A DNA stretch of 64,000 nucleotides. It comes from Allosediminivita pacifica. GTDB taxonomy: Bacteria; Pseudomonadota; Alphaproteobacteria; Rhodobacterales; Rhodobacteraceae. The notes beneath the pieces were generated by a model that did no database searches, had not been told where the DNA came from, and saw only the letters and a program-made list of their open reading frames with translations. Of this stretch, positions 55,512 to 63,926 are shown piece by piece. A program made the position numbers and the translations under genes. The stretch covers positions 186,001-250,000 of the forward strand of contig NZ_QBKN01000001.1 of assembly GCF_003054175.1 (NCBI RefSeq). Direction: 5' to 3'. The first letter of the stretch is position 1, and every line of letters starts with the position of its first letter.

Positions 55512-55914
55512 CGGTGGCAAGGTGATCGAGGAGGCGACGGCCTTCGGGCAGCATATCGGGTCGCGCATGACGGACTGGTCCGAGGATTACGCGCGCTTCG
55601 AGCTGCCCATCGCGCCGCACCTGATGAACCGGCATGGCGTGCCGCACGGCGGGGTGCATTCCAGCCTTCTCGACACCTCCATGGGGCACGCGGGCTGCTA
55701 CACGGGCGATCCGGAGCGGCAGGTCTTTGCCATGACGCTGTCGCTCAACGTGATGTTCCTGTCGCGGCCCAGGGGCACGCTGCTGATCGCCGAGGGGCGG
55801 CGGACCGGTGGCGGGCGCAGCACCTATTTCGCCGAAGGCACCCTGAAGGACGAGACCGGCGAGCTGATTGCGGCCGGCACCGGGGTCTTCCGTTATCGCA
55901 AGGGGCGGGGCTAG
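55504..55914 (+). CDS. PaaI-family hotdog thioesterase
   Basis: A 136-residue protein with LMNRHGVPHGGVHSSLLDTSMGHAG, the PaaI/4HBT motif (HGG...D), and YFAEGTLKDETGELIAAGTGVFR. It probably releases an acid from its CoA ester. It overlaps the MaoC gene by 8 bp. Confidence 0.88.
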   Translation: MSDGGKVIEEATAFGQHIGSRMTDWSEDYARFELPIAPHLMNRHGVPHGGVHSSLLDTSMGHAGCYTGDPERQVFAMTLSLNVMFLSRPRGTLLIAEGRRTGGGRSTYFAEGTLKDETGELIAAGTGVFRYRKGRG

Positions 55915-55985
55915 GCGTCCGACGCCCCTTGCCAAAGCCCCGGGGGGCGGGGATACCTCGGCCGTTTCGCGACAGGAGGTTCCCC

Positions 55986-56840
55986 ATGAAGACGACGCCC
56001 GAGGACGCCGCCGCCCGCCGTGCCGTGCCGCCGGTGATCTGTTACCCGACCGAGACGCTGCCGCAACCGGACCTGCCGCTCTACCGCGCCGCGCTGGTGG
56101 GGGCCGAGGTGGTGGCGACACATGTTGCGCCGCCGCGAGAGGCCTGCGCCTTCGAGGTGCCCGCCGGGCATTTCTTCCGCATCGTGAGCAGCGAGGGGCC
56201 GCAGGTGGGCGATCTCAACCTGTGGAACGCCGTGGACCTGTCCGAGCGGTTCTATTCCGGCAAGACCCGCGCGCTGCACGGCACCCATGTGACCACGGGC
56301 GAACGGCTCTGGTCGTCCTTCCCGGCGCTGCGACCCATGGCGACGATCGTCGAGGACGACCTGCACTGGTACGGCATCGACGACTTTGGCGGGTCCGTGC
56401 ATGACGTGATCGGGACGCGCTGCGATCCCTACACCGGCAACCTGCTGGCGGGGACTCAGTATCATCACTGCTGCCATTCCAACCTGATCCGGGCGCTGTC
56501 CGAGTCGCGGGGTTTGACGGTGGAGGAAGCCGAACGCCATGTGCATGACGTGCTCAACGTCTTCATGTGCACGGGCTTCACCCGCGACACGGGGCAGTAT
56601 TTCATGAAGGCGAGCCCGGTGCGGCCCGGCGATGCGCTGACGTTCTTTGCCGAGATCGACCTGCTGGGCGCGCTCAGCGCCTGTCCGGGCGGGGATTGCA
56701 GCGCCGAGCACAGTTCGGACACGGCGGCGTGCCATCCGCTGAACGTCGAGGTGCTGAAACCGGAAGAGGGCGCGCTGGGCGACTGGCGGTCGCCGCCGGT
56801 GAACGGCTACGACCGCAGTCACGGGACGGGCGGGCGCTAG
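55986..56840 (+). CDS. DUF1989 (urea carboxylase-associated) protein
   Basis: A 284-residue protein of the DUF1989 family: HVAPPREACAFEVPAGHFFRIVSSEGPQVGDLNLWNA, YHHCCHSNL, VFMCTGFTRDTGQYFMKASPVRPGDALTFFAEIDLLGALSACPGGDCS. Cys and His clusters suggest a metal site. Relatives occur near urea carboxylase genes and one group acts in guanidine breakdown; no such genes are near here, so the function is uncertain. ACAGGAGG precedes the ATG at 55986. Confidence 0.82.
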   Translation: MKTTPEDAAARRAVPPVICYPTETLPQPDLPLYRAALVGAEVVATHVAPPREACAFEVPAGHFFRIVSSEGPQVGDLNLWNAVDLSERFYSGKTRALHGTHVTTGERLWSSFPALRPMATIVEDDLHWYGIDDFGGSVHDVIGTRCDPYTGNLLAGTQYHHCCHSNLIRALSESRGLTVEEAERHVHDVLNVFMCTGFTRDTGQYFMKASPVRPGDALTFFAEIDLLGALSACPGGDCSAEHSSDTAACHPLNVEVLKPEEGALGDWRSPPVNGYDRSHGTGGR

Positions 56841-56858
56841 GCCCGCCGCATCCGGCTG

Positions 56859-57563
56859 TCAGGAAAAGGCGGCTTCGAGGGCGATCTCGACCATCTCGCC
56901 GAAGCTGCGCTCGCGATCGCTCGAAGGCAGAGCCTCGTGCGTGCGCAGGTGGTCCGAGACGGTGAGCACCGCCAGCGCTCGGGCGCCGAGGCGGGCCGCG
57001 ACAGTGTAGAGCTCGGCAGCCTCCATCTCGACCGCGAGGACGCCGTGGCGGGTCATCTGCTCATCGAGGTCGGGGCGTTCGTCGTAGAAGACGTCGGCCG
57101 AGTAGATCCCGCCCACATGGGTGGTCGAGCCCTTGGCCTCGGCGGCCGCGGCGGCGGCGCGCAGCAGGCTCCAGTCCGCGCAAGGCGCGTAGCTGAGGTC
57201 GCGGAAGAAGCTGGCCGAGGGGGTCGAATAGCTCGACGCCGTCATGGCGATGATGACGTCACGCAGCTTCACGTGATCCTGCATCGCCCCGCAGGACCCG
57301 ATACGGACCAGTGTCTTTGCCCCGAAATCGCGGATCAGCTCGTTGGCGTAGATCGACAGGCTGGGCATGCCCATGCCCGAACCGTGAATCGTGACGCGGT
57401 TGCCTTTCCACGTACCGGTGAAACCCAGCATTCCGCGTACCTGGTTCACGCAGACCGGATCGTCGAGGAATGTTTCTGCCGCCCATTTTGCCCGGAGCGG
57501 ATCTCCGGGCATGAGCACCGTTTCTGCGATGGAGCCGGGTTCGGCGCCGATATGGACCGTCAT
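56859..57563 (-). CDS. deoD: Purine-nucleoside phosphorylase (DeoD type)
   Basis: Hexameric PNP of 234 residues cleaving purine nucleosides with phosphate. [29 protein letters not shown] (His-4, Gly-20, Arg-24 equivalents), [22 protein letters not shown] and the catalytic Asp in [10 protein letters not shown] are present. It starts 1 bp beyond the stop of the H-NS-like gene, so the two are co-transcribed. Confidence 0.93.
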   Translation of the reverse strand: MTVHIGAEPGSIAETVLMPGDPLRAKWAAETFLDDPVCVNQVRGMLGFTGTWKGNRVTIHGSGMGMPSLSIYANELIRDFGAKTLVRIGSCGAMQDHVKLRDVIIAMTASSYSTPSASFFRDLSYAPCADWSLLRAAAAAAEAKGSTTHVGGIYSADVFYDERPDLDEQMTRHGVLAVEMEAAELYTVAARLGARALAVLTVSDHLRTHEALPSSDRERSFGEMVEIALEAAFS

Positions 57564-57564
57564 T

Positions 57565-57873
57565 TCAGATGGCCAGTTGTTCGAGCGACTTGCCCTCGTC
57601 GAGCGCTTCGATCACCCAGTTGGGCTTGCGGCCGCGGCCAGTCCAGGTCTGGGTGGGGTCCTGAGGGTTTGCGTATTTCGGCGAGCCCTTGGAGCCTTTG
57701 GGGCCGGCGGTGAGTATTTCGTCGAGCGAAAAGCCGTATTCCTTTGCGGCTTGTTCCGCAGCGCGTTTCGCTTCGGAGCGGCGGCGGGCGTCCACGGTTT
57801 TCAGAGCTTTCTGCGCATCCTTGATGAGCGCTTCCAGTTCGTCGCGGGTCATGTTTTCGAGATCGTAATTCAT
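57565..57873 (-). CDS. H-NS family nucleoid protein, HvrA-like
   Basis: DNA-binding protein of 102 residues. The N-terminal half is a coiled-coil oligomerisation segment ([43 protein letters not shown]), and the C-terminal half has the H-NS AT-hook-like core [19 protein letters not shown]. It is close to Rhodobacter HvrA/Spb proteins that modulate photosynthesis or other genes. The ATG at 57873 is chosen; a longer frame has no family match. A perfect inverted repeat lies upstream. Confidence 0.9.
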   Translation of the reverse strand: MNYDLENMTRDELEALIKDAQKALKTVDARRRSEAKRAAEQAAKEYGFSLDEILTAGPKGSKGSPKYANPQDPTQTWTGRGRKPNWVIEALDEGKSLEQLAI

Positions 57874-57903
57874 GCGCTTCTCCTTTTCTTGCCTGCTATA
57901 TAA

Positions 57904-57942
57904 AAATGACACGAAGCCACAAGACATGGAACTGTGTCATTT
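57904..57942. promoter_or_regulatory. Inverted repeat upstream of the H-NS-like gene
   Basis: AAATGACAC (57904-57912) and GTGTCATTT (57934-57942), perfect 9-bp arms 30 bp apart centre to centre, 30-70 bp before the start codon. Candidate operator or autoregulatory site. Confidence 0.45.
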
Positions 57943-58028
57943 GTGTCTGTTCCGGGCGCAAGGCAAGAATTCGCGCACCTGAATTGAGGGTGCACGTGAA
58001 GGAGATTCCCGAAAAGGGTTAATAAATC

Positions 58029-60005
58029 CTATTCGGCGGCCACGGATTTGGGATCAACAAGCGTGACAATGTCGTGCATTATCCTATTCAGCTCGAAATC
58101 CTTTGGAGTATAGACGCGCGAGACGCCCATGGCGCGGAGGCGGCCTGCGTCTTCGTCGGGGATGATCCCGCCGACGATCACGGGCACATGGCCGAGGCCC
58201 GCCTCGCGCAGGCGGGTCATCACATCCTCGACAAGAGGGATATGGCTGCCCGACAGGATCGAGAGCCCTATCACGTGGTGTTCCTTGGCGGCGGCGGCCT
58301 CGACCAGCTGTGCGGGGGTGAGGCGGATGCCCTCGTAGTCGATCTCCATGCCGCAGTCGCGCGCGCGGAAAGCGATCTGCTCGGCGCCGTTGGAATGGCC
58401 GTCGAGCCCGGGCTTGCCGATCAGGAAGCTCAGACGGCGGCCGAGGCGGTCCGAGACCGCATCCACCGCGTGGCGCAGGTCTTCGAGCCCCTCGGTCATG
58501 TTGCTCATGGCCGTGGAGACCCCCGTGGGGGCGCGGTATTCGCCGTGGATGGCCCGCATCTCTCCGGCCCATTCGCCGGTGGTCACGCCGGCCTTGGCGC
58601 AGGCGATGGAGGCGGGCATCACGTTGCGACCTTCGCCGGCGGCTGCGCGCAGCTCGGCCAGGGCGGCGGCGACGGCTGCGTCGTCGCGGGCCTCGCGCCA
58701 GGCATTCAGACGGCCGATCTGGTCCTGCTCGACGCCCTCGTCGACGACCATGATGCCGCCGTCCTCGCCCAGCAGTGGGCTGCGCTCGGTTTCGGTCCAG
58801 CGGTTGACGCCGACCACCGTGATCTCGTCGTGCTCGATCCGGCGGACGCGTTCGGCATTGGCCTCGACCAAGCGGCTTTTCATGTAGTCGATGGCGCCGA
58901 TGGCCCCGCCCATGCTGTCGATATTCCGAAGCTCGGCGCGGGCGCCGTCCTTCAGCGCCTCGACTTTCGCATCGACCGCGGGATTTCCGTCAAAGAGGTC
59001 GTCGAATTCGAGAAGGTCGGTTTCATAGGCCAGGATCTGTTGCATCCGCATGGACCATTGCTGATCCCAGGGACGCGGGAGCCCAAGCGCCTCGTTCCAT
59101 GCGGGAAGCTGGACGGCTCGGGCCCGGGCACGCTTGGAAAGGGTCACGGCCAGCATTTCGATGAGGATGCGGTAGACATTGTTTTCGGGTTGCTGCTCGG
59201 TCAATCCTAGGGAATTGACCTGGACGCCGTAGCGGAAACGCCGGTATTTCGGATCGTTGACGCCATATCGCGTCATAAGGATTTCATCCCAGAGCTCGGA
59301 AAACGCACGCATCTTGCACATTTCTGTGACAAATCGAATGCCCGCATTCACGAAAAACGAAATGCGCCCGGCAAGGACTTCGAATTCGTGTTCGGGGACC
59401 CGGGGTTTGAGTTCGTCGAGGACGGCAACCGCGGTGGCGAGCGCAAAGGAAAGCTCCTGTTCCGGCGTCGCGCCCGCCTCTTGCAGGTGATAGGAGCAGA
59501 CGTTCATCGGGTTCCATTTCGGAACCTCGGTGTAGCAGTACTCGGCCACGTCGGCGATCATCCTGAGCGAAGGTTTGGGCGGACAGATATAGGTGCCGCG
59601 GCTGAGGTATTCCTTTATCAGGTCGTTCTGGACGGTGCCCTGCAACTGGGAAATGTCGGCGCCCTGTTCCTCGGCCACCGCGATATAAAGCGACAGCAGC
59701 CAGGGGGCCGTGGCGTTGATCGTCATCGAGGTGTTCATCTGGTCGAGGGGGATATCCTCGAACAGGGTACGCATGTCGCCGAGGTGGCAGACCGGCACGC
59801 CGACCTTGCCGACCTCGCCACGGGCCAGGATATGATCGCTGTCGTAGCCGGTCTGAGTGGGCAGGTCGAAGGCCACCGAGAGCCCGGTCTGCCCCTTGGC
59901 AAGGTTGCCACGGTAGAGCGCGTTGGAGGCCGCTGCGGTCGAATGGCCGGCATAGGTCCGGATCAGCCAGGGCTTGTCGCGGGGGGGCATCGGGATTTCG
60001 CTCAT
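58029..60005 (-). CDS. ecm: Ethylmalonyl-CoA mutase
   Basis: Adenosylcobalamin-dependent mutase of 658 residues that converts (2R)-ethylmalonyl-CoA to methylsuccinyl-CoA. The N-terminal TIM barrel has IRTYAGHSTAAASNALYRGNLAKGQTGLSVAFDLPTQTGYDSD. The C-terminal B12 domain has the DxHxxG box in LIGKPGLDGHSNGAEQI, GLSILSGSHIPLVEDVM and IVGGIIPDEDA. Its length and the opening MPPRDKPWLIRTYAGHS fit Ecm rather than methylmalonyl-CoA mutase. Ccr is 8 kb away; the epimerase and methylsuccinyl-CoA dehydrogenase are not in the window. Confidence 0.93.
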   Translation of the reverse strand: MSEIPMPPRDKPWLIRTYAGHSTAAASNALYRGNLAKGQTGLSVAFDLPTQTGYDSDHILARGEVGKVGVPVCHLGDMRTLFEDIPLDQMNTSMTINATAPWLLSLYIAVAEEQGADISQLQGTVQNDLIKEYLSRGTYICPPKPSLRMIADVAEYCYTEVPKWNPMNVCSYHLQEAGATPEQELSFALATAVAVLDELKPRVPEHEFEVLAGRISFFVNAGIRFVTEMCKMRAFSELWDEILMTRYGVNDPKYRRFRYGVQVNSLGLTEQQPENNVYRILIEMLAVTLSKRARARAVQLPAWNEALGLPRPWDQQWSMRMQQILAYETDLLEFDDLFDGNPAVDAKVEALKDGARAELRNIDSMGGAIGAIDYMKSRLVEANAERVRRIEHDEITVVGVNRWTETERSPLLGEDGGIMVVDEGVEQDQIGRLNAWREARDDAAVAAALAELRAAAGEGRNVMPASIACAKAGVTTGEWAGEMRAIHGEYRAPTGVSTAMSNMTEGLEDLRHAVDAVSDRLGRRLSFLIGKPGLDGHSNGAEQIAFRARDCGMEIDYEGIRLTPAQLVEAAAAKEHHVIGLSILSGSHIPLVEDVMTRLREAGLGHVPVIVGGIIPDEDAGRLRAMGVSRVYTPKDFELNRIMHDIVTLVDPKSVAAE

Positions 60006-60149
60006 GGTGTCTCCGTCACTATCAAGGCCGAGTCAGGGCGACAATCTTGTTTCGTCACGGACTTGTTATGCGAAATAATATGTCTCTGTCAATTCGCCGC
60101 AATGCAGCGGAGCCTGCGGCTGCGGCGAGGTCCTTTCGCAGATGCGGAA

Positions 60150-60176
60150 ACGCCGCGCGACAAGGCCGCGCGGCGT
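60150..60176. terminator. Hairpin between ecm and the carbohydrate operon
   Basis: Perfect 10-bp repeat ACGCCGCGCG (60150-60159) and CGCGCGGCGT (60167-60176), 86 bp beyond the Gfo/Idh/MocA stop on the minus strand; no T-run. Probable terminator. The rest of the 256-bp gap (60006-60261) shows nothing else. Confidence 0.45.
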
Positions 60177-60261
60177 AGCATAGGCGAAATGCGTGGGTGC
60201 CGGATGGGCAACCGGCGCGCTGAGGCTGCTGTCACGCAGCGTCGCCCGATTGCGGAGGGGA

Positions 60262-61320
60262 CTAGAGCGTGACTGTCTTGCCCGAGCGGATGCTCTCGTC
60301 CGCGGCGAGGCAGATGTTGAGCGAATCCACCGCATCACTCATGTGGCGGGAGAGGTCCGTGTCATCGACGATGGCGCGGTAGAGGTAATCCTGCTCCAGA
60401 TCGCAGAGCGCCTGGTGGTCGGGTTCGCCCTCCATGCTCAGCCAGTCGTCCTCGTGCAGCAGTTCGCCGTCGTCGCCGGTCTCGGCGTGGTGCACGCGCA
60501 GCTTCGAGGTCTGGGTGTGGGCGTTGATGTCGGCCGAACCCGTGGTTTCCTCCATCACGATGGAGACGGCACCCTTGGGCGACATCACGTCCTTCACGAA
60601 GTAGGCGGTTTCCGAAATCATCGGACCCCAGCCCGCCTCGTACCAGCCGACCGATCCGTCGTCGAAAAGCACTTGGAACTGGCCGTAGTTGTACATGCCC
60701 TCGGGCAGACCATCGGCGAAGGGCACGCCCATGCCACGCACCTCGACCGGGCGGCCGTCGGTGATCTGGCACATGACGTCGACGTAGTGCACGCCGCAGT
60801 CGACGATGGGGGAGGTGGTCTTGAGGATCTCGCGGTGGATCTTCCAGGCGGCGCCGCTGGACTGCTGGTTGAGGTTCATGCGGAAGGCGTAGGGCCCGCC
60901 GAGGCCGCGCGATTCGGAAATAAGACGCTGCCACGAGGGGTGGTGCCGCAGGATGTAGCCGACGACGAGCTTGCGATTGTTGGCCTTGGCAGCCTCGACC
61001 ACGCGGCGGGCGTCGGCCACGGTGGCGGCGAGGGGCTTTTCGACAAACACATGCGCCCCGGCCTCGAGCGCGGCGACAGCGTAGTCGGCGTGGGTGTCGG
61101 TATGGGTCGCGATCGACACCACGTCGGGTTTCAGCTCGGCCAGCGCCGCCTTGTAGTCGTGCAGCATCGGATAGACGGTCAGCCCCGACGGCAACTCGCG
61201 CTGCGAACGATTGACGAGGCCGACGATCTCGAAGCCGGCGTGCGCGTGATAGGCCATGGCGTGGCTCTGGCCCATCTGGCCGAGCCCCACGACGAGAACG
61301 GAAAAGGTCTGTTCGGTCAT
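60262..61320 (-). CDS. Gfo/Idh/MocA family oxidoreductase
   Basis: NAD(P)-dependent dehydrogenase of 352 residues. VLVVGLGQMGQSHAMAYHAH binds the nucleotide, HVFVEKPLAATVADA is the family EKP motif, and TTSPIVDCGVHYVDVMCQITDGRP carries the D-x3-H catalytic pattern. It probably oxidises a sugar, keto-sugar or inositol derivative. It follows the GMC oxidoreductase by 15 bp in one operon. Confidence 0.9.
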   Translation of the reverse strand: MTEQTFSVLVVGLGQMGQSHAMAYHAHAGFEIVGLVNRSQRELPSGLTVYPMLHDYKAALAELKPDVVSIATHTDTHADYAVAALEAGAHVFVEKPLAATVADARRVVEAAKANNRKLVVGYILRHHPSWQRLISESRGLGGPYAFRMNLNQQSSGAAWKIHREILKTTSPIVDCGVHYVDVMCQITDGRPVEVRGMGVPFADGLPEGMYNYGQFQVLFDDGSVGWYEAGWGPMISETAYFVKDVMSPKGAVSIVMEETTGSADINAHTQTSKLRVHHAETGDDGELLHEDDWLSMEGEPDHQALCDLEQDYLYRAIVDDTDLSRHMSDAVDSLNICLAADESIRSGKTVTL

Positions 61321-61335
61321 CTTGCGGTCCTTGCC

Positions 61336-62841
61336 TCAGACTGTGGCGCGCGCCACGGTGCGGCGCTCGGCGGCGATCTTGGCGGCGCCGATGCTGGCCA
61401 GTGCCACGATGAAGGGGGTGGGGTTGGTGGCGGTGACGGTGGGAATCACGCCGTTGCCCGCCACGTGCAGGTTTTCGAAGCCCCAAACGCGGCTGAAACG
61501 GTCGCAGACGCTGGTGCCGTCGTCCACCTCGCCCATGCGCAGCGTGCCCTGATAGTGCAGCGAGCTGCCGGTGGGCACGCGGGTGGTGGCGAACCCGTCG
61601 ACCGGGGCGCCCAGCGTATGGGCGATCTTCTCGGCCAGGGCCTTGCCGTTTTCGATGCGCTCGGCGTCGACCTCGTTGATCGGCGCGTGGATCGAGAAGC
61701 TGGGCAGGCCCTTCCAGTCGGGGGTATCCTCGTCGAAGACGATACGGTTTTCGGGGCGGGGATCGGCGGCCACGAAAAGCCCCATGCCGACCAGCGTGCC
61801 TTCGATCTTTTCGGGGAAGGGGAAGAGCGCCGGGTCGTTGCCGTGGATCGTGACCGAGAAGGGGAAAGCCGCGTCATCGGTGCGGGGAATCCAGGACATC
61901 GACGTCAGTGGCCCTTCGATGTCGGTTACGAGGAAGCGGTTGATCAGGAAATGGTCGTTGATGTTGCGCCCCAGCGCCTCGGGACGGATGCCCGATCCGT
62001 AGAGCAGCTGCGGGCCGTGCAGGCTGTCGGCGGCGACGACGACGGTACCGGCTTCGACCTGCCACGTCTCGCCGCTGTTCATGCTGACAAGCTCGACGCC
62101 CGTGGCGCGGCCGTCCTCGTGCAGCACGCGGCGGCAGGCGGTGTCAGGCAGGATGCGGAACATGTCCTCGGGCTCGTCGACCATCTCGCCAAGGATGTGG
62201 TCGGTGCCGTGGGTGATCACGCCATCCTCGGTGACCGTGTAGGCCAGTGGCATGGGCTGGACCTTGCGGTCCTCTGGGCGGCCCGGGTTGAACACTGCGC
62301 CAAGCCGCGCGCGCATCTCTTCCGACCCCTTGTCGCCGGGGAAGGGATGCTTGTTGGCGCCAAGCAGGCTGTCGGCAAGCTGCAGGGCAGCTTCCATCTC
62401 GTCGGGATCGATGAAGGAGATGCGTTCGGACTTGGAGGGATGCGGGCAACCGGAGGTCCACTGGACGCCCATGCCGCCGACCGAGGCCGCAGCGAAGCCG
62501 GCAAAGGCCTTTTCGTCGGGGGTGTCGGTGTTGGCGAAGAAGAGCCCCGGACGGCGCTGAAGCGAGTGGTCGTGCTTGCCGGCCTTGCGGGCCTCCCATT
62601 CCTCGCGCGTGATCGGCGCGTAGGTTTCGCCACGCCGCGGACCCTGCGCCATCAGTCGGGCGGCGGTGCGTTCGGCGTCCGAGAGCGTGTCGAAATGCTG
62701 GCCCGTCCTGGCGGTGGCCTTCGGCCCGGCCTCGACCATCAGGATGCGGGCCTCGGGCCAGTCGCGGCGGATGATCCGGGCGTAGGTCGAGCCTGTTGGG
62801 CCGCTGCCCACGATGACGACATCTGCGGATCGGGTGATCAT
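61336..62841 (-). CDS. GMC oxidoreductase (pyranose oxidase/3-keto-sugar type)
   Basis: FAD-dependent alcohol oxidase or dehydrogenase of 501 residues. The N-terminal FAD fold is ADVVIVGSGPTGSTYARIIRRDWPEARILMVEAGP. GGMGVQWTSGCPHPS and the C-terminal GSSLHYQGTLRMGEVDDGTSV (catalytic His) and VTATNPTPFIVALASIGAAK (Asn) are typical. It resembles pyranose 2- or 3-oxidases, which suggests attack on a sugar ring hydroxyl; inference. The ATG at 62841 is used; a longer frame would cross the operator-like sites. Confidence 0.88.
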   Translation of the reverse strand: MITRSADVVIVGSGPTGSTYARIIRRDWPEARILMVEAGPKATARTGQHFDTLSDAERTAARLMAQGPRRGETYAPITREEWEARKAGKHDHSLQRRPGLFFANTDTPDEKAFAGFAAASVGGMGVQWTSGCPHPSKSERISFIDPDEMEAALQLADSLLGANKHPFPGDKGSEEMRARLGAVFNPGRPEDRKVQPMPLAYTVTEDGVITHGTDHILGEMVDEPEDMFRILPDTACRRVLHEDGRATGVELVSMNSGETWQVEAGTVVVAADSLHGPQLLYGSGIRPEALGRNINDHFLINRFLVTDIEGPLTSMSWIPRTDDAAFPFSVTIHGNDPALFPFPEKIEGTLVGMGLFVAADPRPENRIVFDEDTPDWKGLPSFSIHAPINEVDAERIENGKALAEKIAHTLGAPVDGFATTRVPTGSSLHYQGTLRMGEVDDGTSVCDRFSRVWGFENLHVAGNGVIPTVTATNPTPFIVALASIGAAKIAAERRTVARATV

Positions 62842-62856
62842 TCTCGGCACTCCGGA

Positions 62857-62872
62857 GTGTAAAATCTTTTCG
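62857..62872. promoter_or_regulatory. Operator-like site 1 of the carbohydrate cluster
   Basis: GTGTAAAATCTTTTCG, a palindrome-like box, 16 bp before the GMC start. It matches site 2 at 62920 in 15 of 16 bases. Confidence 0.5.
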
Positions 62873-62919
62873 TGTTGCGCCGCATGGGGGCGCTTGCTAG
62901 CGTCAAAGTCAACATCAAT

Positions 62920-62935
62920 GTGTAAAATATTTTCG
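62920..62935. promoter_or_regulatory. Operator-like site 2 of the carbohydrate cluster
   Basis: GTGTAAAATATTTTCG, 63 bp (six helical turns) from site 1 and 77 bp before the isomerase start. The AAAATATTTT core is a perfect palindrome. Candidate site for a LacI-, ROK- or GntR-type regulator acting on both divergent promoters. Confidence 0.55.
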
Positions 62936-63011
62936 CGCCAGGGGCCTCCGGCGGATCGTGCCGAGGTCTGCCGCACAAGCTTTGCGCAAGGCAACAGAAG
63001 AGGGCTACAGC

Positions 63012-63926
63012 ATGGAATTCGGGACCAGCTCCTACAGTTTTCAAAAGCTCCTGAAGGCAGGGGACATCGGCATCGAGGGCGTCTTCGACCAGATCGCCGG
63101 CTCGGGCGGGACCCACATGGAACTCGCGACCCTGACCGTAGGTCCGGGGCTCGAGGACATGATGGACTACGACCTGTCCGGCGACGCCGAGACACGCAAG
63201 CGGCTTGAGGCCGCTTCGCGAGAGTCGGGCGTCACGCTGTCAGGAATGTGCATCCCGGCGTCGTTCATAGACGAGGACCGCGCCGCGCGCCGGGCGCAGA
63301 TCGACAGGGCCAAGCGCTACGTGGATCTCTGCGCCGACATGGGTGTGGGCTTTCTGCGCACCGACGTGGTGCCGTGGTCCATGCGGCCCGAAAGCTATGC
63401 CCAGGTCGAGGCGCTGTTCCCGGTGATCGTGGAGGGCTGCGCCGAGGTGGCAGACCATGCAGCCGCGCGGGGCGTGGTGGCCAGCATCGAGAACCACGGC
63501 TTTCTCATGAATGGCAGCGAACGCTGCCGCCGGCTCGTTCAGGCGGTGGACAGCCCGCATTTCCGCATGACGCTGGATATCGGCAATTTCCTCTGCGTTG
63601 ACGAGGACCCCTTCGTCGCGGTGAACAACTGCCTTGGCGTCGCGAGCTACATGCACGTGAAGGATTTCCTGGTGCGCAAGCATTACCCAGGGCCGGGCTG
63701 GCTCGAGACCTTGGGCGGACGGCATATCGTGGGAACGGTTTTCGGCTTTGGCGACGTGGAGACGCGCGCGATCGTGCGGCGCATCCTGCAATCCGGTTAC
63801 GACGGCTACGTCTCGCTCGAGTTCGAGGGCAACGAGCCGACGCTGATGGGCTGCGAAACGGGGCTGAAGAACGTGATCCGCATCTTCGACGAGGTGCGGG
63901 CCGAGCTGGCCTCAGAGGCGGCGTAG
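63012..63926 (+). CDS. Sugar phosphate isomerase/epimerase-like TIM-barrel protein
   Basis: AP-endonuclease-2-fold protein of 304 residues, beginning MEFGTSSYSFQKLLKAGDIG. SIENHGFLMNGSERCRRLV, MTLDIGNFLCVDEDP and YMHVKDFLVRKHYPGPGW contain the metal ligands, and GYDGYVSLEFEGNEPTL closes the barrel. Probably isomerises or epimerises a keto-sugar or inositol intermediate made by the divergent GMC and Gfo enzymes. The ATG at 63012 follows AGAGGG. Confidence 0.85.
   Translation: MEFGTSSYSFQKLLKAGDIGIEGVFDQIAGSGGTHMELATLTVGPGLEDMMDYDLSGDAETRKRLEAASRESGVTLSGMCIPASFIDEDRAARRAQIDRAKRYVDLCADMGVGFLRTDVVPWSMRPESYAQVEALFPVIVEGCAEVADHAAARGVVASIENHGFLMNGSERCRRLVQAVDSPHFRMTLDIGNFLCVDEDPFVAVNNCLGVASYMHVKDFLVRKHYPGPGWLETLGGRHIVGTVFGFGDVETRAIVRRILQSGYDGYVSLEFEGNEPTLMGCETGLKNVIRIFDEVRAELASEAA

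Noticed and set aside
62213-62220. Single GTGATCAC inside the GMC oxidoreductase gene
   Set aside because: Unpaired, within a conserved coding region, so taken as chance and not as part of the suc/sdh operator set.
60193-62862. Plus-strand 889-codon frame over the Gfo and GMC genes
   Set aside because: Antisense shadow with low-complexity composition; the minus strand encodes two well-conserved enzymes.
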